The notes: a model not told the origin generated them from the sequence alone. Numbered from the stretch's first letter, positions 33,390 through 45,387 are shown. The stretch: DNA of 64,000 bases from Apiospora phragmitis (GCA_038363925.1 JAQQWL010000002.1:3286001-3350000), one strand, 5' to 3'. Numbers and translations: made by a program.

Positions 33390-36300
33390 ATGCGCCGCGT
33401 GCCGTCGCAGCACCACCAGGGCCGCAGTGGCAGCTTTGCTCCACTGGCCCAGGACGAGCATGATCATGAACATGGCCATGAACACGAGACTGAGGTCGAG
33501 GCAGGTGAAGAAGGCCAGTTAGGCGGGCATAGGTTATCAGCGAAGGCACGATTCCAGCAACAGGTCCAACAAGTAATTCGACAATCCTCACTTACTCACG
33601 AAGACCAGCAATATGAATCCGTTCCAAACCACCACGAATACGCGGCGTCACTTGCTTCATCCCGTCTTGTCCGTGGAAGTTGGAACTCACCGCCGGAAGA
33701 GTTTCAGGAAATCAACATTGCTGAGCTAGCGGGCACCTATGTCGAGTACTACGGGCCGAGAGCGCCGTCCAGTCTCAGCAAGCAGAGCGATGTGCCCACA
33801 GAGTCTACCTTTGTGGATGACAAGGACAAGTTCTTCTATTGCGCTTATGAGACACCAATTGTCGGCATCGATGAGAAGAGGGTTTCTCCAACCACCAACA
33901 GGCCTATGCGAAACTTCGCTGATTACAGGCCATTCGTCTTGAAGAGCTCCTTCTCATTGGTCCTCTTGCTGCTGCTGGGGGTCCTACTTGGCTTAACAGT
34001 CTATTCCACACAGGTTCTTCCCGCCGAGGACCAACTGTTAGGCTCTCCGAATTCTCCAAGTAGCCATAACGATACTGTGCCAGGCCTGAGGTTGCGAGGT
34101 CTGGTTTCCGGCCGGTCATTTGGCCTCGCCTCATTGATCTCCGTGAAAGTCGGCCGCGCTGATCAGAGTGGCAACGTTACGCAACCTGGACAAGCACAAC
34201 CGGACGAAGGACAGCCGCAAGAATCCAGCAAGCCGGCCCCGGTTGCTACCCCTCCGGTCGACAGCACATCTGCTCAGACACTTCCAACCCCTGGGAGAGG
34301 TCCCGCAACTACTGATGTGGCAGACCCCACCACGCCGCCGATGCAAGACCCCAGTCCCCCAAAGCCTGAGCCGGGTGATGCAAAACCATCAAGGTCACTA
34401 CCGGGGAAGCAGCCACAGCCTCCTCAAACCTCCCCGGATAACCAGCCAACGCCCACAAACGGAGATGGCGGAGGAGTGCAGATACCCCCGACCTCACCTA
34501 CCACAAGCGACCCGCCCAAGGAAAGCCCTCCCAAGCCAACAACAACGGACAAGCCACCTACTACGGAAGCGACACCACCTAAAGAAGCGCCATCGCCTAC
34601 GGGAGCGACACCGCCTACGGAAGCACCATCACCTACGGAAGCGCCATTACCTACGGAAACGCCATCGCCTACGGAAACGCCAGGTGATTCGGGGACGCTG
34701 CTACCACATCCACAACCAGGTGACCAGAGTCCCGGGACGGTGTGTACTGAAACCACAGTACTGACAATTACCAAGACCTTCACGATGTTCCCAGCCTTCA
34801 CAATACAGGCTCGTGATCTTTCTAACCTAGGTGGCGGAGGTCCTGACGGACGTGGAGGTGAGCCTCATGGTCTGGGTGACATTTTCGGCCGTGGGCTTGG
34901 GGGGCGAGGGGAAAGGGGTGCGGCCCCTGTGACGGCTTTCTTACCGCGACAAATTCCGGGTTGCACTTCCACCATAACGGCCACTATAGCGACGGAAACT
35001 ACTGTGACGACACGCGAAACGGTTATTATAGGTAATCCGCAGCCTACTCCCGGCGGTGAAACGCCCAAGGAACCTGAAAATCCAGGCTCTACATTTCAAA
35101 CTCCGGCCCCAACTGCAGATCACCCAGGCCATGAACGTCCACCGCAGTCCGCTCCTGGGGACGGTAAACCCACGGATCAACCAAATCCCCCAGTTCCAAC
35201 CCCAGACCCAAATCCAGGCCCAAATCCAGACCCAAATCCAGACCCAAATTCAGATCCTGAGACGAAGCCGGGCCATCAACTTCCACCAAAGCCTACTCCC
35301 AACGATCCACCTAACGATCAACCAAATCCCCCAGTTCAAACCTCAGCCCCAACTCCAGACCCTGAGACGAAGCCAGGCCAACAACCTCCACCAAAGCCTA
35401 CTTCCAGACCTAACGATCAACCAAATCCCCCAGCTCCAACCCCAGTCCCAAATCCAGGCCCTGAGACGAAGCCGGGCCATCAACTTCCACCAAAGCCTAC
35501 TCCCGGCGACTCGCCTAAGGATAATCCAAACCCTCCAATTCAAACCCCAAGACCAACACCCAATCCAGACCCTCCAGTCCAAATCCCATCACCTGGACCG
35601 AACGCTCCAGTTCAAACTCCAACCCCTAATCCAGAACCTCCGGTTAAAACTCCAACCCCTAATCCGGACGCACCAGTTCGGATTCCAACACCTAATCCAG
35701 AACCTCCGGTTAGACCTTCAAATCCTGATCCGGACGCACCAGCCCAAATTCCGACCCCTAGGCCCAACTCCCCACCAGCTAGCAGTATGCCTCCCATCGA
35801 CCAATCGCCGCCACCGCCGCCTCCAAGGCCAAGTGCCACGCCTCCTGTCGACCAAACACCCCGACCCGGCAACACACTTGCTTTACAGAAGCAGCCGACG
35901 CCTCCTCCGGCGGCGAGTATTACATCTTCAGCAACGCTACTGCTTCTGGCAACCTCGCAGCCCGATGAGGTGCCACCGCCTGTTCTTGGAGTAGTTTCAA
36001 CACCGCTTCCAGACACAGATTCTCCGCCACCGCCCCCACAGCAGCAAAAGCCCGAGATCACACTTCCAGCACCACAACCGGATAATCCCGAGAATACACC
36101 ACCACCAGAACAGAAGGAGCCGGAAGATGGACCTCTCCGACCACTACATACACCGCCGCCACAGCTAAAAAAGCCGGAAAATACGCCTGTCCCGCCGCAC
36201 ACTATCACAGTGGTAGTGGCTACGAAAGTAGATCAGCATTCCACAATGACGAGTACCTCGACCGAGACCACGACGGTAAGTTATAATCGATGTTGACTCT

Positions 36301-38331
36301 TTTCACTATTACTTACTGGATGATAGGACCCTGTAGGTGCGATCTTCACGCAAGAACGCATCACAACATTGGACTTGGTCCAGAAGGTGGTCTCCCAAGC
36401 CACGATTGTCTACACCGATTGGACAGAAACCGGCAATTTTATGACCTGGATATACACAACCCTGACAGACACAGCGGGTAGCCCCACCGCGACACAGAGT
36501 AGACTCGTGAATATGGCGCCGTTCTTGAGAACCTATACCGATGCCGAGGGAAGGCCGACCAGTACCGGAACTGCGTGGCACCAGAACCAGTGGAGAGTCC
36601 GGACCAAGACGAATGGGCGCGGAGGCTACACCACCGAAACATACGCATCAAAGACGACTACGTCAATAATGGTAGATGCCTTTGGCCGTGCTACTGCCAC
36701 AACGACCGAGATACTCACTGAAACCTTAGCAATCACAACGCTGTATGATCCCAATGGTGTCCCTACCAAAACCAAGACCATGTGGGAGCCGGTGACGAGT
36801 ACGAGTTTGATGATAGTTACACCTACGGTGGCAAGCAACTCTTCCCACGATAGCCTCACCTCGGCAAATATGGCGGGCTTGAACCTGTCCTCTAAAGACT
36901 ACTTTGTCGGCCTCGTTTTGCCCCCGTTCCTAGCTGTCGCAGTCTCGGTCCCAGTCCGTATACTTGACCAAACCGCCAAGCTATACCAGCCTTTCCACGC
37001 GCTGACGATCAAACATGGCGCCGAAACCGTCGACTCGCTTTGCTTACAGTCAAGTAGTCTGTTGGGGTTCGTGACAGGTGTGCAGTCACTGATGAGACAC
37101 CATGTGCTGCTCTCTGTGACCGGCCTGCTACTTCTGATCAACGCAGTGCTTATACCCCTCAGCGCCGAAGCCTTTCGTATATCGGTCCAAGGACCTGACT
37201 GCTCGCCACGGACGGCGGCTTCGTCAGACTGTAATGTGGTGCTACAGGCTTCCCCGACTCTGGTGAGCATCGCCATCGCGCTGCTCAGCATCATGATGCT
37301 TCTAGCCATAGTCTCAGCTATAACGCTGCGGAAGTGGAAGACGGGAGTCTGGAAGAACCCCTGGAGTATGGAGGTGATGGGACTGCTTGCCACGAATGAG
37401 AAGTTTTGCGCTCTGATAAAGAGACTCAAGCCGAAGAACAGCGGCGTCATCACGAACAAGGACGCCATTAAGGCCTTTGGTCAACGGAGATTCGGCCTCA
37501 AAGGATGGTACGACACCTACGGTTGGGAATATGGAATAGTTGTCGAGAACGACGCGGGAAGTCTATTGAAGAGCAAGAAAAGGAGCGTCGGCTTCAGCAA
37601 GAAGAACTTGGGAAGGCGGAGCAAAGCCATGCCCTTCTACGTACTAAGCATTTGGGGCAGACTACTTGCTCTTCTGCTGCTGGTCGCTCTGCTCATCACC
37701 TCACTCGTATATATCAGCACGGGAGCAAATTCGAAGTTTGATCACTTCATGGATGGGGATTCGCTTGGAGTTCGGTTCTTGTTTTGTGGCGTTGGTGTGG
37801 TTGTTTCCCTTTTCTGGGCCACTTTCTTCAATGGTAAGTTCACCCGTACATGATGTCGCCTAACTGACATATATGTATACCCTTTACTAACTGTGTCCCC
37901 TAGCTGTCGCGTTCCTCAGCCCTTACCGGCTCTATCGCAAGTGTTACGACATCGCGCCGGTGTTAACCCCGCCCACCAATGCGTATTCTGGGCTATGGGA
38001 AGTGTGCAAATGGCGACGTCCCGAGGGCTACCTGGGTCTTGTGGCTTTCACGGCGATTCTATCCGACGTGCTGCCGATCTTGCTGGCCAATGTCCCTTCC
38101 AAGGACCTGCAAGCGTCGACGGCGCACCTCGTATGCACCTGGTTCGCTGCTGCCATCTTATCGCAGATGCTGGTCGTGATCACCTGGTCGTTCTTGGTGG
38201 ATTGGCCTCCCATGTCCATGGATCCCAGTACAGTTGCAGGGGCTATGTACTTCGCACTGGACCCGGGGACATTTATGGGCTGCTATACTACAAGGTCGAG
38301 CACACCGGGTGGAAGATCCAGCCAGGTGTAG
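33390..38331 (+). CDS. Large DUF3433 membrane protein with proline-rich ectodomain
   Basis: Three exons, 33390-36275, 36327-37833 and 37904-38331 (introns GTAAGT..ATAG and GTAAGT..CTAG), give 1,606 residues. Order: a soluble start of about 185 residues; a first membrane segment (SFSLVLLLLLGVLLGLTVY); about 750 residues rich in Pro, Thr, Asp and Asn with short tandem motifs; a Thr-rich stretch with TTLYDPNGVPTKTKT-like repeats; then the DUF3433 core with about six membrane segments, including LVLPPFLAVAVSVPVRILDQ and LQPF-like YQPFHAL. Soluble loops carry KAFGQRRFGLKGWYDTYGWEYG. The family is fungal and its role is not established; a wall-sensing or surface-adhesion part for the Pro/Thr region is only inferred. 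The last 25 residues after MYFAL look untypical and another end is possible. Confidence 0.8.
34555..34684 (+). repeat. Coding tandem repeat, (P-x-P-T-E-A/T) units
   Basis: A run of about eight imperfect 15- or 18-base units reads APSPTEAPSPTEAPLPTET in protein, inside the ectodomain of the DUF3433 protein. Confidence 0.8.
35190..35760 (+). repeat. Coding repeats: PDPNPDPN and KPGHQLPPKPTP blocks
   Basis: Short PNPDPN units (35205-35250) sit inside longer repeated blocks of about 40-50 residues built as DPETKPGHQLPPKPTP then NDQPNPP. After these come TPNPEPPV / TPNPDAPV repeats. The copies differ by a few bases, so they are older than the simple microsatellites. Confidence 0.8.
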
Positions 38332-38485
38332 AAGTGGTTATAACACGTGTGAATACACGAATAATGTTAGTTTAGTATTGAATAATGAGCCAGACACAGC
38401 TTCAACGACATCCATCATTCCTAATTTACAGTTCGCTCGATAAAGTGTAGCGTTTCCCATGCTTTCTTTTCTTGGAAACTCTTTT

Positions 38486-39852
38486 TCAGCTGCCGCTGCT
38501 GCTCGGGCCGTACTTGATGCCTGCCTCGGCGTTCTTGATGGCGACCTGGGTCCACTCGTCCAGATCCTCCCGGGGCAGTCCCAGGGCGTCGTTGTCGAGC
38601 CCCCGCCGGGCCTCGAAGTTGCCCGAGCCGTCCGGGAAGAAGATGCGGGAGTAGAGGGACTGGATGCGCCCCGTGCGCTCGCCTGCTTGCAGCGCCTTGA
38701 TGCCGTCCTGGTACCGCTCGGCCACGTCCTCGTGCCGCAGCGTCCAGTCCTCTTCTGCCTTGGTCCCCGTCACCCGCAGCACCGACTCGAACATGTCCCT
38801 CTGGCTGATCAGGAAGGACGAGACGTAGACGAACTTGTTCTTGTACTTTTCCAGAGACGGCTCGTCGCCGGAGGACTGGATGGGCAGGGATAGGAGGTTG
38901 GCTACGGCGCGGCCGTTTTGTGGCATGGTCTAGTGGGGTGCGGATTAGTCTTGGGATGGAAGGTATGGTAAGGAGGAGGCTTCCTAGAGAAGAATGGGGG
39001 AAAGGATAGAAGAAGAAAAACCCCAAGATGCAGAAGCGACTTCCCAAAGAAAGCGGGAAAGAAGGGAAGAATAGACTCTGTGTGGTTACTCACTATGGTG
39101 TTGACCTTCCGCGTCCCCCTCGTCATAGAAAGTGAAGGTGCGCCCGGGCCAGTCCAGCCCGTAGCACAGCGGACTGAGCCCGAGGCTGAGCTCGTACCAG
39201 AAGCTCGTGATGACGGCCATCCACGCGCTGACGCCGAGCTCCTCGACGCGCCGTCGGATCTCGCGCTCGCCGCTGAAGAAGACGTCGTCGGCGAGCTTCT
39301 CGTCGGCCATGTCGACAGTCCACTCGTTGGGGAGGACCTGAAGTTTACACTGGGGTTAGAGGGGATTTTCTTGTTTGGGCAATCAAAAGGGGGAGGAGGA
39401 GGAGGATGGTCTTCTTGTAGGTAGGTGGGTTAGATGACGATGAACAACGCACATAAGGGACGCCGGCCTCGGCCGCCGCTTCCACCAACTTCAGCTGCGT
39501 CGCCTGCTGGTCCAGCCCCGTACTCGGGAGCGTGATGATCAGGGCCTCTTGTCCGCGTAACGCGTCCACGAGGATCGAAGGGTTCTCATAGTCCACCGCC
39601 GCCACCGTCACCCCGGCGGGCACGGCATTGGTACTCCCCTCACGCGTAATGGCCGTCACTTGGTGCTTGCCTTTCTGCAGCAGGGCCTCGACTATGTATT
39701 TGCCGATGGTGCCGGTGGCCTGGCCGGGGTGGTTAGCTGACTGACTGGCGAATGATGCTGTGTTGGCAATAAAGGGGGCGAGTGGGGGAACAGGGGGTTT
39801 GTGAGCTTACACCAACAATGGCGACCTTCTTGATGTAGTTCGGCTCAGACAT
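38486..39852 (-). CDS. NmrA-like family (Rossmann-fold) protein, one frame break
   Basis: An NAD(P)-binding fold of the NmrA / isoflavone-reductase-like group, usually a redox sensor or reductase-like regulator; the substrate is unknown. Exons 39811-39852, 39453-39719, 39094-39337 and 38486-38929 give 331 residues once one base is removed. The glycine-rich nucleotide loop is split by intron 1: KKVAIVG / ATGTIGKYIVEALL. Later motifs are VPYVLPNEWTVDMADE, ITSFWYELSLG, FVYVSSFLISQRDM and GLPREDLDEWTQVAI. At exon 3 the splice phases only match if the C5 run at 39115-39119 (G5 on the coding strand) has four bases. The protein then reads DEGTRKVNTITMPQNGRAVA, which fits the family. The gene converges on the DUF3433 gene with about 150 bases between stops. 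Confidence 0.82.
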
Positions 39853-40359
39853 TTTAATCAGCAGTTGTTGTCCAATGTTCTTCTGGTTCCGGTTGAAATT
39901 ATATAAAGGAATTACTTGATTGTCATGAGTTGACAGGACTCGTTGGGGTTCCTACCAAGTTTTTATGTATGGCACTTGGTAGGGACTTGAAGTGGGAAGT
40001 CACCATGGCATATTTATATATTGTTGGTAGTAGGTTCGTATCTCCATGTTCCGTGGACGCTTTCTGGGCCCGAAACTCCGCTTCTTCCGGCCCGCCTGTA
40101 TGAAGCGCGGAGTTATTCCCATCTGTGCCTTCCAGAGTGATGCCAATACTGCGTGTTAGTGGCATAGGGCCAGGAATTAAGCAGCGTCCCGGTGATAACG
40201 AATTACCTGAACAAGCTAGGTTAGTGTGGCGATTCCGATGTTTGCATCGTTCCGTCCGGCTTCTTAAATCCGATTGACCTCAACCACTTGTAGCAACCGC
40301 ATTAGACCAGCCGGCCGAGAGTTTGCCTACCGAACCCATGACGGAAAATTGGAGCTTAG
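39853..40359. other. Intergenic, no gene recognised
   Basis: Upstream side of the NmrA-like gene. The spliced part of any gene belonging to the coding fragment at 40360 could lie here, but I cannot define it. Confidence 0.4.
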
Positions 40360-40872
40360 AAAGCTGATCAGGCATTCTCTTGGTCATACGGTGAACTCGA
40401 GCCTTTTCGCACGGAAGTCAAGGGGTACTGGGACTCCAGAGGCACGCCATTCGACAACTCGCGGAGTCCTCAGAACCTCGTCGGAGCCCGACTAGGAAAC
40501 GACGAAAGTCCTGCCAGGAAGCGCCGACGTCTCTTTAGACGCGCCTCTGAGCTCATTGGTGACATTTTTGCCGGTGACAATCTCTCGGACCCTGTGGCCA
40601 TGCCCAGCAAGGAAGGTAATCTCCACGCGGTTGTCAAGCACGGCATTTCGATGGGGGTTGGCCCAGAGCATGGAGGCAATCGGAGAGGATCGAATTGTGC
40701 GGTCATATCAAGAACCTGGCCCCCCTTCAGCAGAGAGTGTTCCAGTACAGCGAAGGGCTACATCCCTCAGGCGGAAACGAGGGTGTCCAGGGTTGATTTC
40801 TTGGCCCACAAGACCTCGACGGTCCGGAAGCCAGCACGGGGTTATGAATGCTCACTTGATACATCTGGCTAG
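40360..40872 (+). pseudogene. Protein-coding fragment without a start (hypothetical)
   Basis: One plus-strand frame is open from 40360 to the stop at 40872 and has a natural composition in its first two thirds: FSWSYGELEPFRTEVKGYWD, DESPARKRRRLFRRASELIG, DIFAGDNLSDPVAMPSKEGN. It contains a basic, nuclear-signal-like KRRRLFRR. No good ATG opens it: an ATG at 40338 leads to a stop after nine codons in another frame. An AG in GATCAG at 40366-40371 could be a splice acceptor. The last third looks non-coding. I do not recognise the family. It may be a gene fragment, or a gene broken by indels like others in this window. Confidence 0.35.
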
Positions 40873-41394
40873 ATAGACGTCAGCACAATAGGTTTAATTA
40901 CCTACCTTCTAAATCTTCTAATACTTATCTCAAGAGAGGCACTTTAATTCCTTCACTTTGGTAGAGTAGCAAGCTCAATCACGTAGTCAAGTAGAAGAGT
41001 GACCTACCTACGCCTAACAGAATACCCTAGAAAACATCGGGCAGTCATAGAATCTTGGCCCTCGGCAGCATACTAGAAGAGAGGCATCCTAACGAGAATA
41101 TCAAGGGCGTCTTCCAAGAGTAGGTTGGGTAAAGATTTCTGGATATCACTTACTTCCTTTACAGTTGCACTTCCAAGTCCACCTACCAACCTTATCTTCA
41201 CATTCCTCACACCTCAGAAGCCTCTACTTTCTCCCCCATGGAACACTTGACCGAAGTAAGCAAAACTCACACCTTACATCAGCAACAACTACAAATTGAA
41301 CACACTGTTTTAAAGAAATCGGGGCCTAACGAATATCTTCTGGGGGCCACAGGCAGTTGAGACCAAGTGATTGCAGCACTTCCCCATCTTCACC
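40873..41394. other. Intergenic, no gene recognised
   Basis: AT-richer bases with CTACC-type short motifs. Nothing coding is seen. Confidence 0.4.
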
Positions 41395-43439
41395 ATGAAA
41401 AACTACAAAAACGACACGGCAAAGAGATCTTCTCATCCGCAGTCGCAGGCACTTGCTTATACTGTCAACCACAACCAGTCCAGCAGATCGGGCCCTCCCA
41501 ACAATTACGCAATGGCTTCATCTCGCCCTGCTCGGCTTCAAGGAAGACCCAGAGATGATGCCGATCAACATTATTCCCCATCCAATCACACTGCTGGCCC
41601 CGATAATTCTGCAGAAATATCTGAATCTTCTGGACGGGTGGCAGCCAAAGGAGACAAATTTCGTTCGATTCAGGATTTGCAAAGCGATATCGAGGGTATC
41701 GTGGATAGATTGAGGAAAGAACGATGGTCCGACAAGACTCTACTACAGGCTCGCAGCTTCTTATGGCCGCAGGTCAAGCGCGAGGCCTCATGGACATACA
41801 GACGCCCAGGCCATATGACCATTTTCAGACACGAGGCAGAGATTGAGGAAAACTGTCCCGATTCGCTCATTTAGGTACGAGAATATCTCGTATGTAGTCG
41901 AGGCCTTCGAGAACCAGGCCAACATAGTTTTGCTGTGCGCGGTGAACGTCTTTTGGGGTCATATTCCGAGGATCCTACAGAAGCCATACACAGGGCGAGG
42001 TCAGCAAAGCTTAATCGATCGAGTACGAACAGGAAACGATCTGGGTGCATTACCGGGTCGATGGAGCAGCGAATGAACAGCCAGCACCTTGCCCAACTAA
42101 TTTGCTTCTCCGCCCTCACCACTCCGTCCCCTCGGCCGAGCTTTGGATGGACCCCAGAGAGGAATGGGAGTCGGGCTTCGAGTTTTCCGATCACGGAAAT
42201 GACGCTGCCGTATGGGCGGTGGTTGCCAATGACACAAGAACCATGAGACGGTCTGCAGTTCATTTCCAACATCCCCACGAGCCGCGAGAAGATGTATTGA
42301 GCACATCTGCTACGAAAGGCGGGATACCAGATACGCCCAATGCAGGTGAAAGCGAGGTCATAGAAGAGGGTGACATTCTGTCTGATTACAACCAGATTTC
42401 AGATGACCCATACACTTTGGGTGACTTCCTCGAGGATACGGATGAGGAAATGCGGGCTGGACTCTGGTACTCCGCGCCTGCCGACGGATTCTACGACGCG
42501 GTAACAGGCCTATTCTGGTACGAGGGAAGGCGATACAAGTACCCCCAGGATCACCCAAATCTCCCAAATACCAAGAAGCAAATCCAACGGGTCAATTGGA
42601 GCCACGATGAAAAAAAATATCGAAATGCGTACAACGCGGCTGGGGAGCACAGATCCCGGATTCTTGATCTACTGGCTCGAACAGACGATGACCGAATCAA
42701 GGTCCATCTTCTACTTGCCAACCGGAATGATGACATGCTGGTTGGACAGGAGCTGAAAGAGTTCGGTGCCAGAACTGGTATTGAGTTCGCACCTCAAACG
42801 TATGCGAACCCTCCGTCAAAGTTAAGAGCGCGTGACAGGCATGGACTACAACTAGAACTCCAAAGAACCATGCTCAACGATAGCGACCGCCTGAATAGAC
42901 CTTCTTCAGAAGTCCTCCGGCGCAATGGAGACAGCTTTGAGGGCGGCGTTGAGGACAATGAGGAGAGATCACGTCAGGACCCGTCAAACGAGGCTTTGGC
43001 TGTCATGCAAGCTGATGATATTAAGGAAATGCCATGGGAGCCAAACGAACAACGGATAGCCCGTACGGCATTTCAAGCCGGAATGACCGCTTGCTTTGAG
43101 GCAGAAAGGATGGGAGGAGGTACTCTCAAAGATCGCTTCGATCAGAACCGGGGCCTAGCCAGACGTTCGTTTTCGGACATGAATTGCGTCATTCCTTCAA
43201 CAAAAGCGAAGCAGCTAGTTCTGCCCGCTAGATGCAACGAAATATCGGAAAGAAGGCAGGTTATCAGACTTGGGATGATCGCAACGATCGACCGCAATCG
43301 AAGGCCGGGTGTCACTGGGTCAACGATCAACCTATTGGGGGGGATTGGATTCGCTACCTTATCTGAAGATGGGATATTGATGGAGGGGACCGGACTATAT
43401 TCTTTGCAATGCCAGCAAGAACAACTACGTTGCGTATGA
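41395..43439 (+). pseudogene. Hypothetical protein gene, reading frame broken about three times
   Basis: From ATG 41395 a frame is open to 41874 (Ser/Asn/Gln-rich start, then DKFRSIQDLQSDIEGIVDRL and RPGHMTIFRHEAEIEENCPD). Plausible protein then continues in the next frame (RYENISYVVEAFENQANIV, ~41875-41925), a third (FAVRGERLLGSYSEDPTEAI, ~41930-42000) and finally a long frame from about 42015 to 43439 (IEYEQETIWVHYRVDGAAN ... YSAPADGFYDAVTGLFWYEG ... QLVLPARCNEISERRQ). Single-base changes near 41872, 41928 and 42010 would join them into one protein of about 680 residues. No introns fit these joins. The family is not recognised. It is either a decayed gene or a gene hit by sequence errors; the long second half may be read as a stand-alone frame. 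Confidence 0.4.
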
Positions 43440-44449
43440 CACCGCTCTCTAAGGGTATGCATCCTCCCCCGTCATGGCGTCTGTTGCTAGATCAGCTGAG
43501 CAGTCAGAAGCTGATACCACAACTCTTCTGGTATCATTGGTAAAGACCGGAACGGCGAATTCGAGTTGTGCAAAACAAAAAGGGTGCTGAAATGAGAGAG
43601 AGCATTGAGGATTGGCTCCATTGCGACACCTTGTCCGGGTGGGGAAAAAACAACTTGCCAGGACAAAATAGGCGATCGATTCAACATTGAGGACATAAGG
43701 CTTCTTCAATCAGATAATGCAGTGTTGAACTAGTTCGTACTGTTCCTTCAGGATGCACTGGTGATAGGCCGCCCCCACGTTACGTTAAGTCGAGGTAGGA
43801 ATATTAATCCGCTCCAATCTCGAAGCGAAGAAGCCTCGGGGGATCTATTAGGCTCTTGAAGACCTCCTATTCGGGATACTGGACTCTCGGGCCCAGGGTT
43901 TTCTACTACTTCTGCTGCTAATTAAATCTTACCTACGTACCTAGGAGCTATCAGCCTCTCCTCTTCTGCCGCATCCTTCCTCTTTTTCTCTTGCTTCGCA
44001 ACTTTGTCATCAGCTCCCCACATGGATTCCGAATCTCACGGTGGGAGCAGAAATGATGATGAGCCTAATGATTCGAAATAGTATCTGCGCCAAGCAGAGC
44101 TCCTGACCGCCCAGCCTTTCACGAAAGCCGATGGAGGCAGGATGTAAAAGAGATTCATTCAGGTAGATGCTGTCCAAAGCACATAGGCTTAGGTATCGAA
44201 GATGAGTTCGGTAGTACGAGGCCGGTGGCAATTTCGAGGCCTATTCTTGCTTGTCACACTTGTGCGATATTGAGACGAGCCGACATTATTAGTTGGGCAG
44301 TATGGATGACAGCAACCATCTTTTTGATGCTGAGATGTTAAGTAAAAAAAAAGTCCAGCGCTAAACTGGGGTACATACACTAGATTTGTCACCTACCAAT
44401 ATACATTTGCTTAAGAGACAGCTATTTCAACAAATCAGCTGACAACTCG
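43440..44449. other. Intergenic before tRNA-Asp
   Basis: No gene is recognised. A TACGTACCTAGG motif lies near 43936. The flank just 5' of the tRNA is AT-rich. Confidence 0.45.
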
Positions 44450-44543
44450 TCTTTGGTAGTATAGTGGTCAGTATGCGAGCTTGTCATTCAATGTGAAAGA
44501 CATGAAAACGCTCGAGACCGGGGTTCAATTCCCCGCCAGAGAG
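44450..44543 (+). tRNA. tRNA-Asp (GUC) with intron
   Basis: It folds as a cloverleaf. The acceptor stem TCTTTGG (44450-44456) pairs with CCAGAGA (44536-44542, one G-T pair), and the discriminator is G44543. The A box is TAGTATAGTGG and the T arm CGGGG-TTCAATT-CCCCG. The anticodon stem CGAGC/GCTCG encloses loop TTGTCA plus C, with anticodon GTC. A 22-base intron at 44487-44508 sits one base 3' of the anticodon, the standard eukaryotic position. A nearly identical gene faces it at 45296-45387. Confidence 0.93.
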
Positions 44544-45295
44544 TTCTTCCTGCCTCATTGTGGTTCTGTTTTTTTTTGCTATTCTTTCCAATAGCTGTCT
44601 CCCAATAGAGTAGTGGTCTCCAACCAAATGTTGCAGTGTGCCAGAGTCGCCCAGATACGAGCTGGAGCGAACCATACAATGGTTAAACCTCTAGCAGTGT
44701 GAGACGAAAGGGAACGTAGGTGAAGAAGCGTAGGGCCTTCTTTTGTTTATTTCTAAGACGTAAACCACCAGAGGGTATTAATTAATGCCTTGGCAAACCA
44801 GTTAGGCCTGGACTTGTGCAAACAGCCGCGAGGGCATATAGACGAGGAGGGTTTCACAGAGCACTTAAAGGGTTAATGAGTTGCAGGACTATAAGACATC
44901 ACAGTAGCCACGAGGGTTTGCTGCTGGGTTGAAGGTCAAGAGGCATATAGTCGGTCGTCAAGGGTGCACATCGAGTCTTCCACGGAAGGTCCGTAACTAC
45001 ATAAACAACGGTCATTCGCGGGTAGGTGTGATTAATAGCTGTCGGGGCCAAGTCAACTCAGCCGGTCGAGAGGCTCGAAATGTGACGGCGGTTGCAGGAA
45101 CCAGGTAGGGACCGTGGGGTAAATACCGACCACCTTAGCTCAGGTTATAAACGGAGGGAAAATAGTCAGTCGGTCGAAAAAGTTGACAGACGCTGTCAAA
45201 ACAGCCCAAAAAGCTATCGGCGTCTTTTGGAAGACGTGTTACCGACGAAAAAGAGAAGAAAGAGCACAAAAAAGAATCGGAAGGCGCGTCAGTTA
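44544..45295. other. Spacer between inverted tRNA-Asp genes
   Basis: About 750 bases without a supported gene. Tracts AAAAAGAGAAGAAAGAGC and CACAAAAAAGAATC lie near the second tRNA and serve as the T-rich polymerase III terminator region on its strand. A run of T8 (44570-44577) follows the first tRNA and is its likely terminator. Confidence 0.5.
44570..44577 (+). terminator. Likely RNA polymerase III terminator of tRNA-Asp
   Basis: An oligo-T run of eight, 27 bases after the tRNA 3' end on the coding strand. Confidence 0.6.
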
Positions 45296-45387
45296 CTCTC
45301 TGGCGGGGAATTGAACCCCGGTCTCGAGCGTTTTTGACATTGGAGTGCAATGACAAGCTCGCATACTGACCACTATACTACCAAAGA
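45296..45387 (-). tRNA. tRNA-Asp (GUC) with intron, minus strand
   Basis: The mature sequence is identical to the tRNA at 44450-44543 by eye: TCTTTGG/CCAGAGA acceptor stem, TAGTATAGTGG A box, GGTTCAATTCC B box and loop TTGTCA..C. Only the intron differs (20 bases, 45331-45350) in length and sequence. The two genes point toward each other across about 750 bases. Confidence 0.93.
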
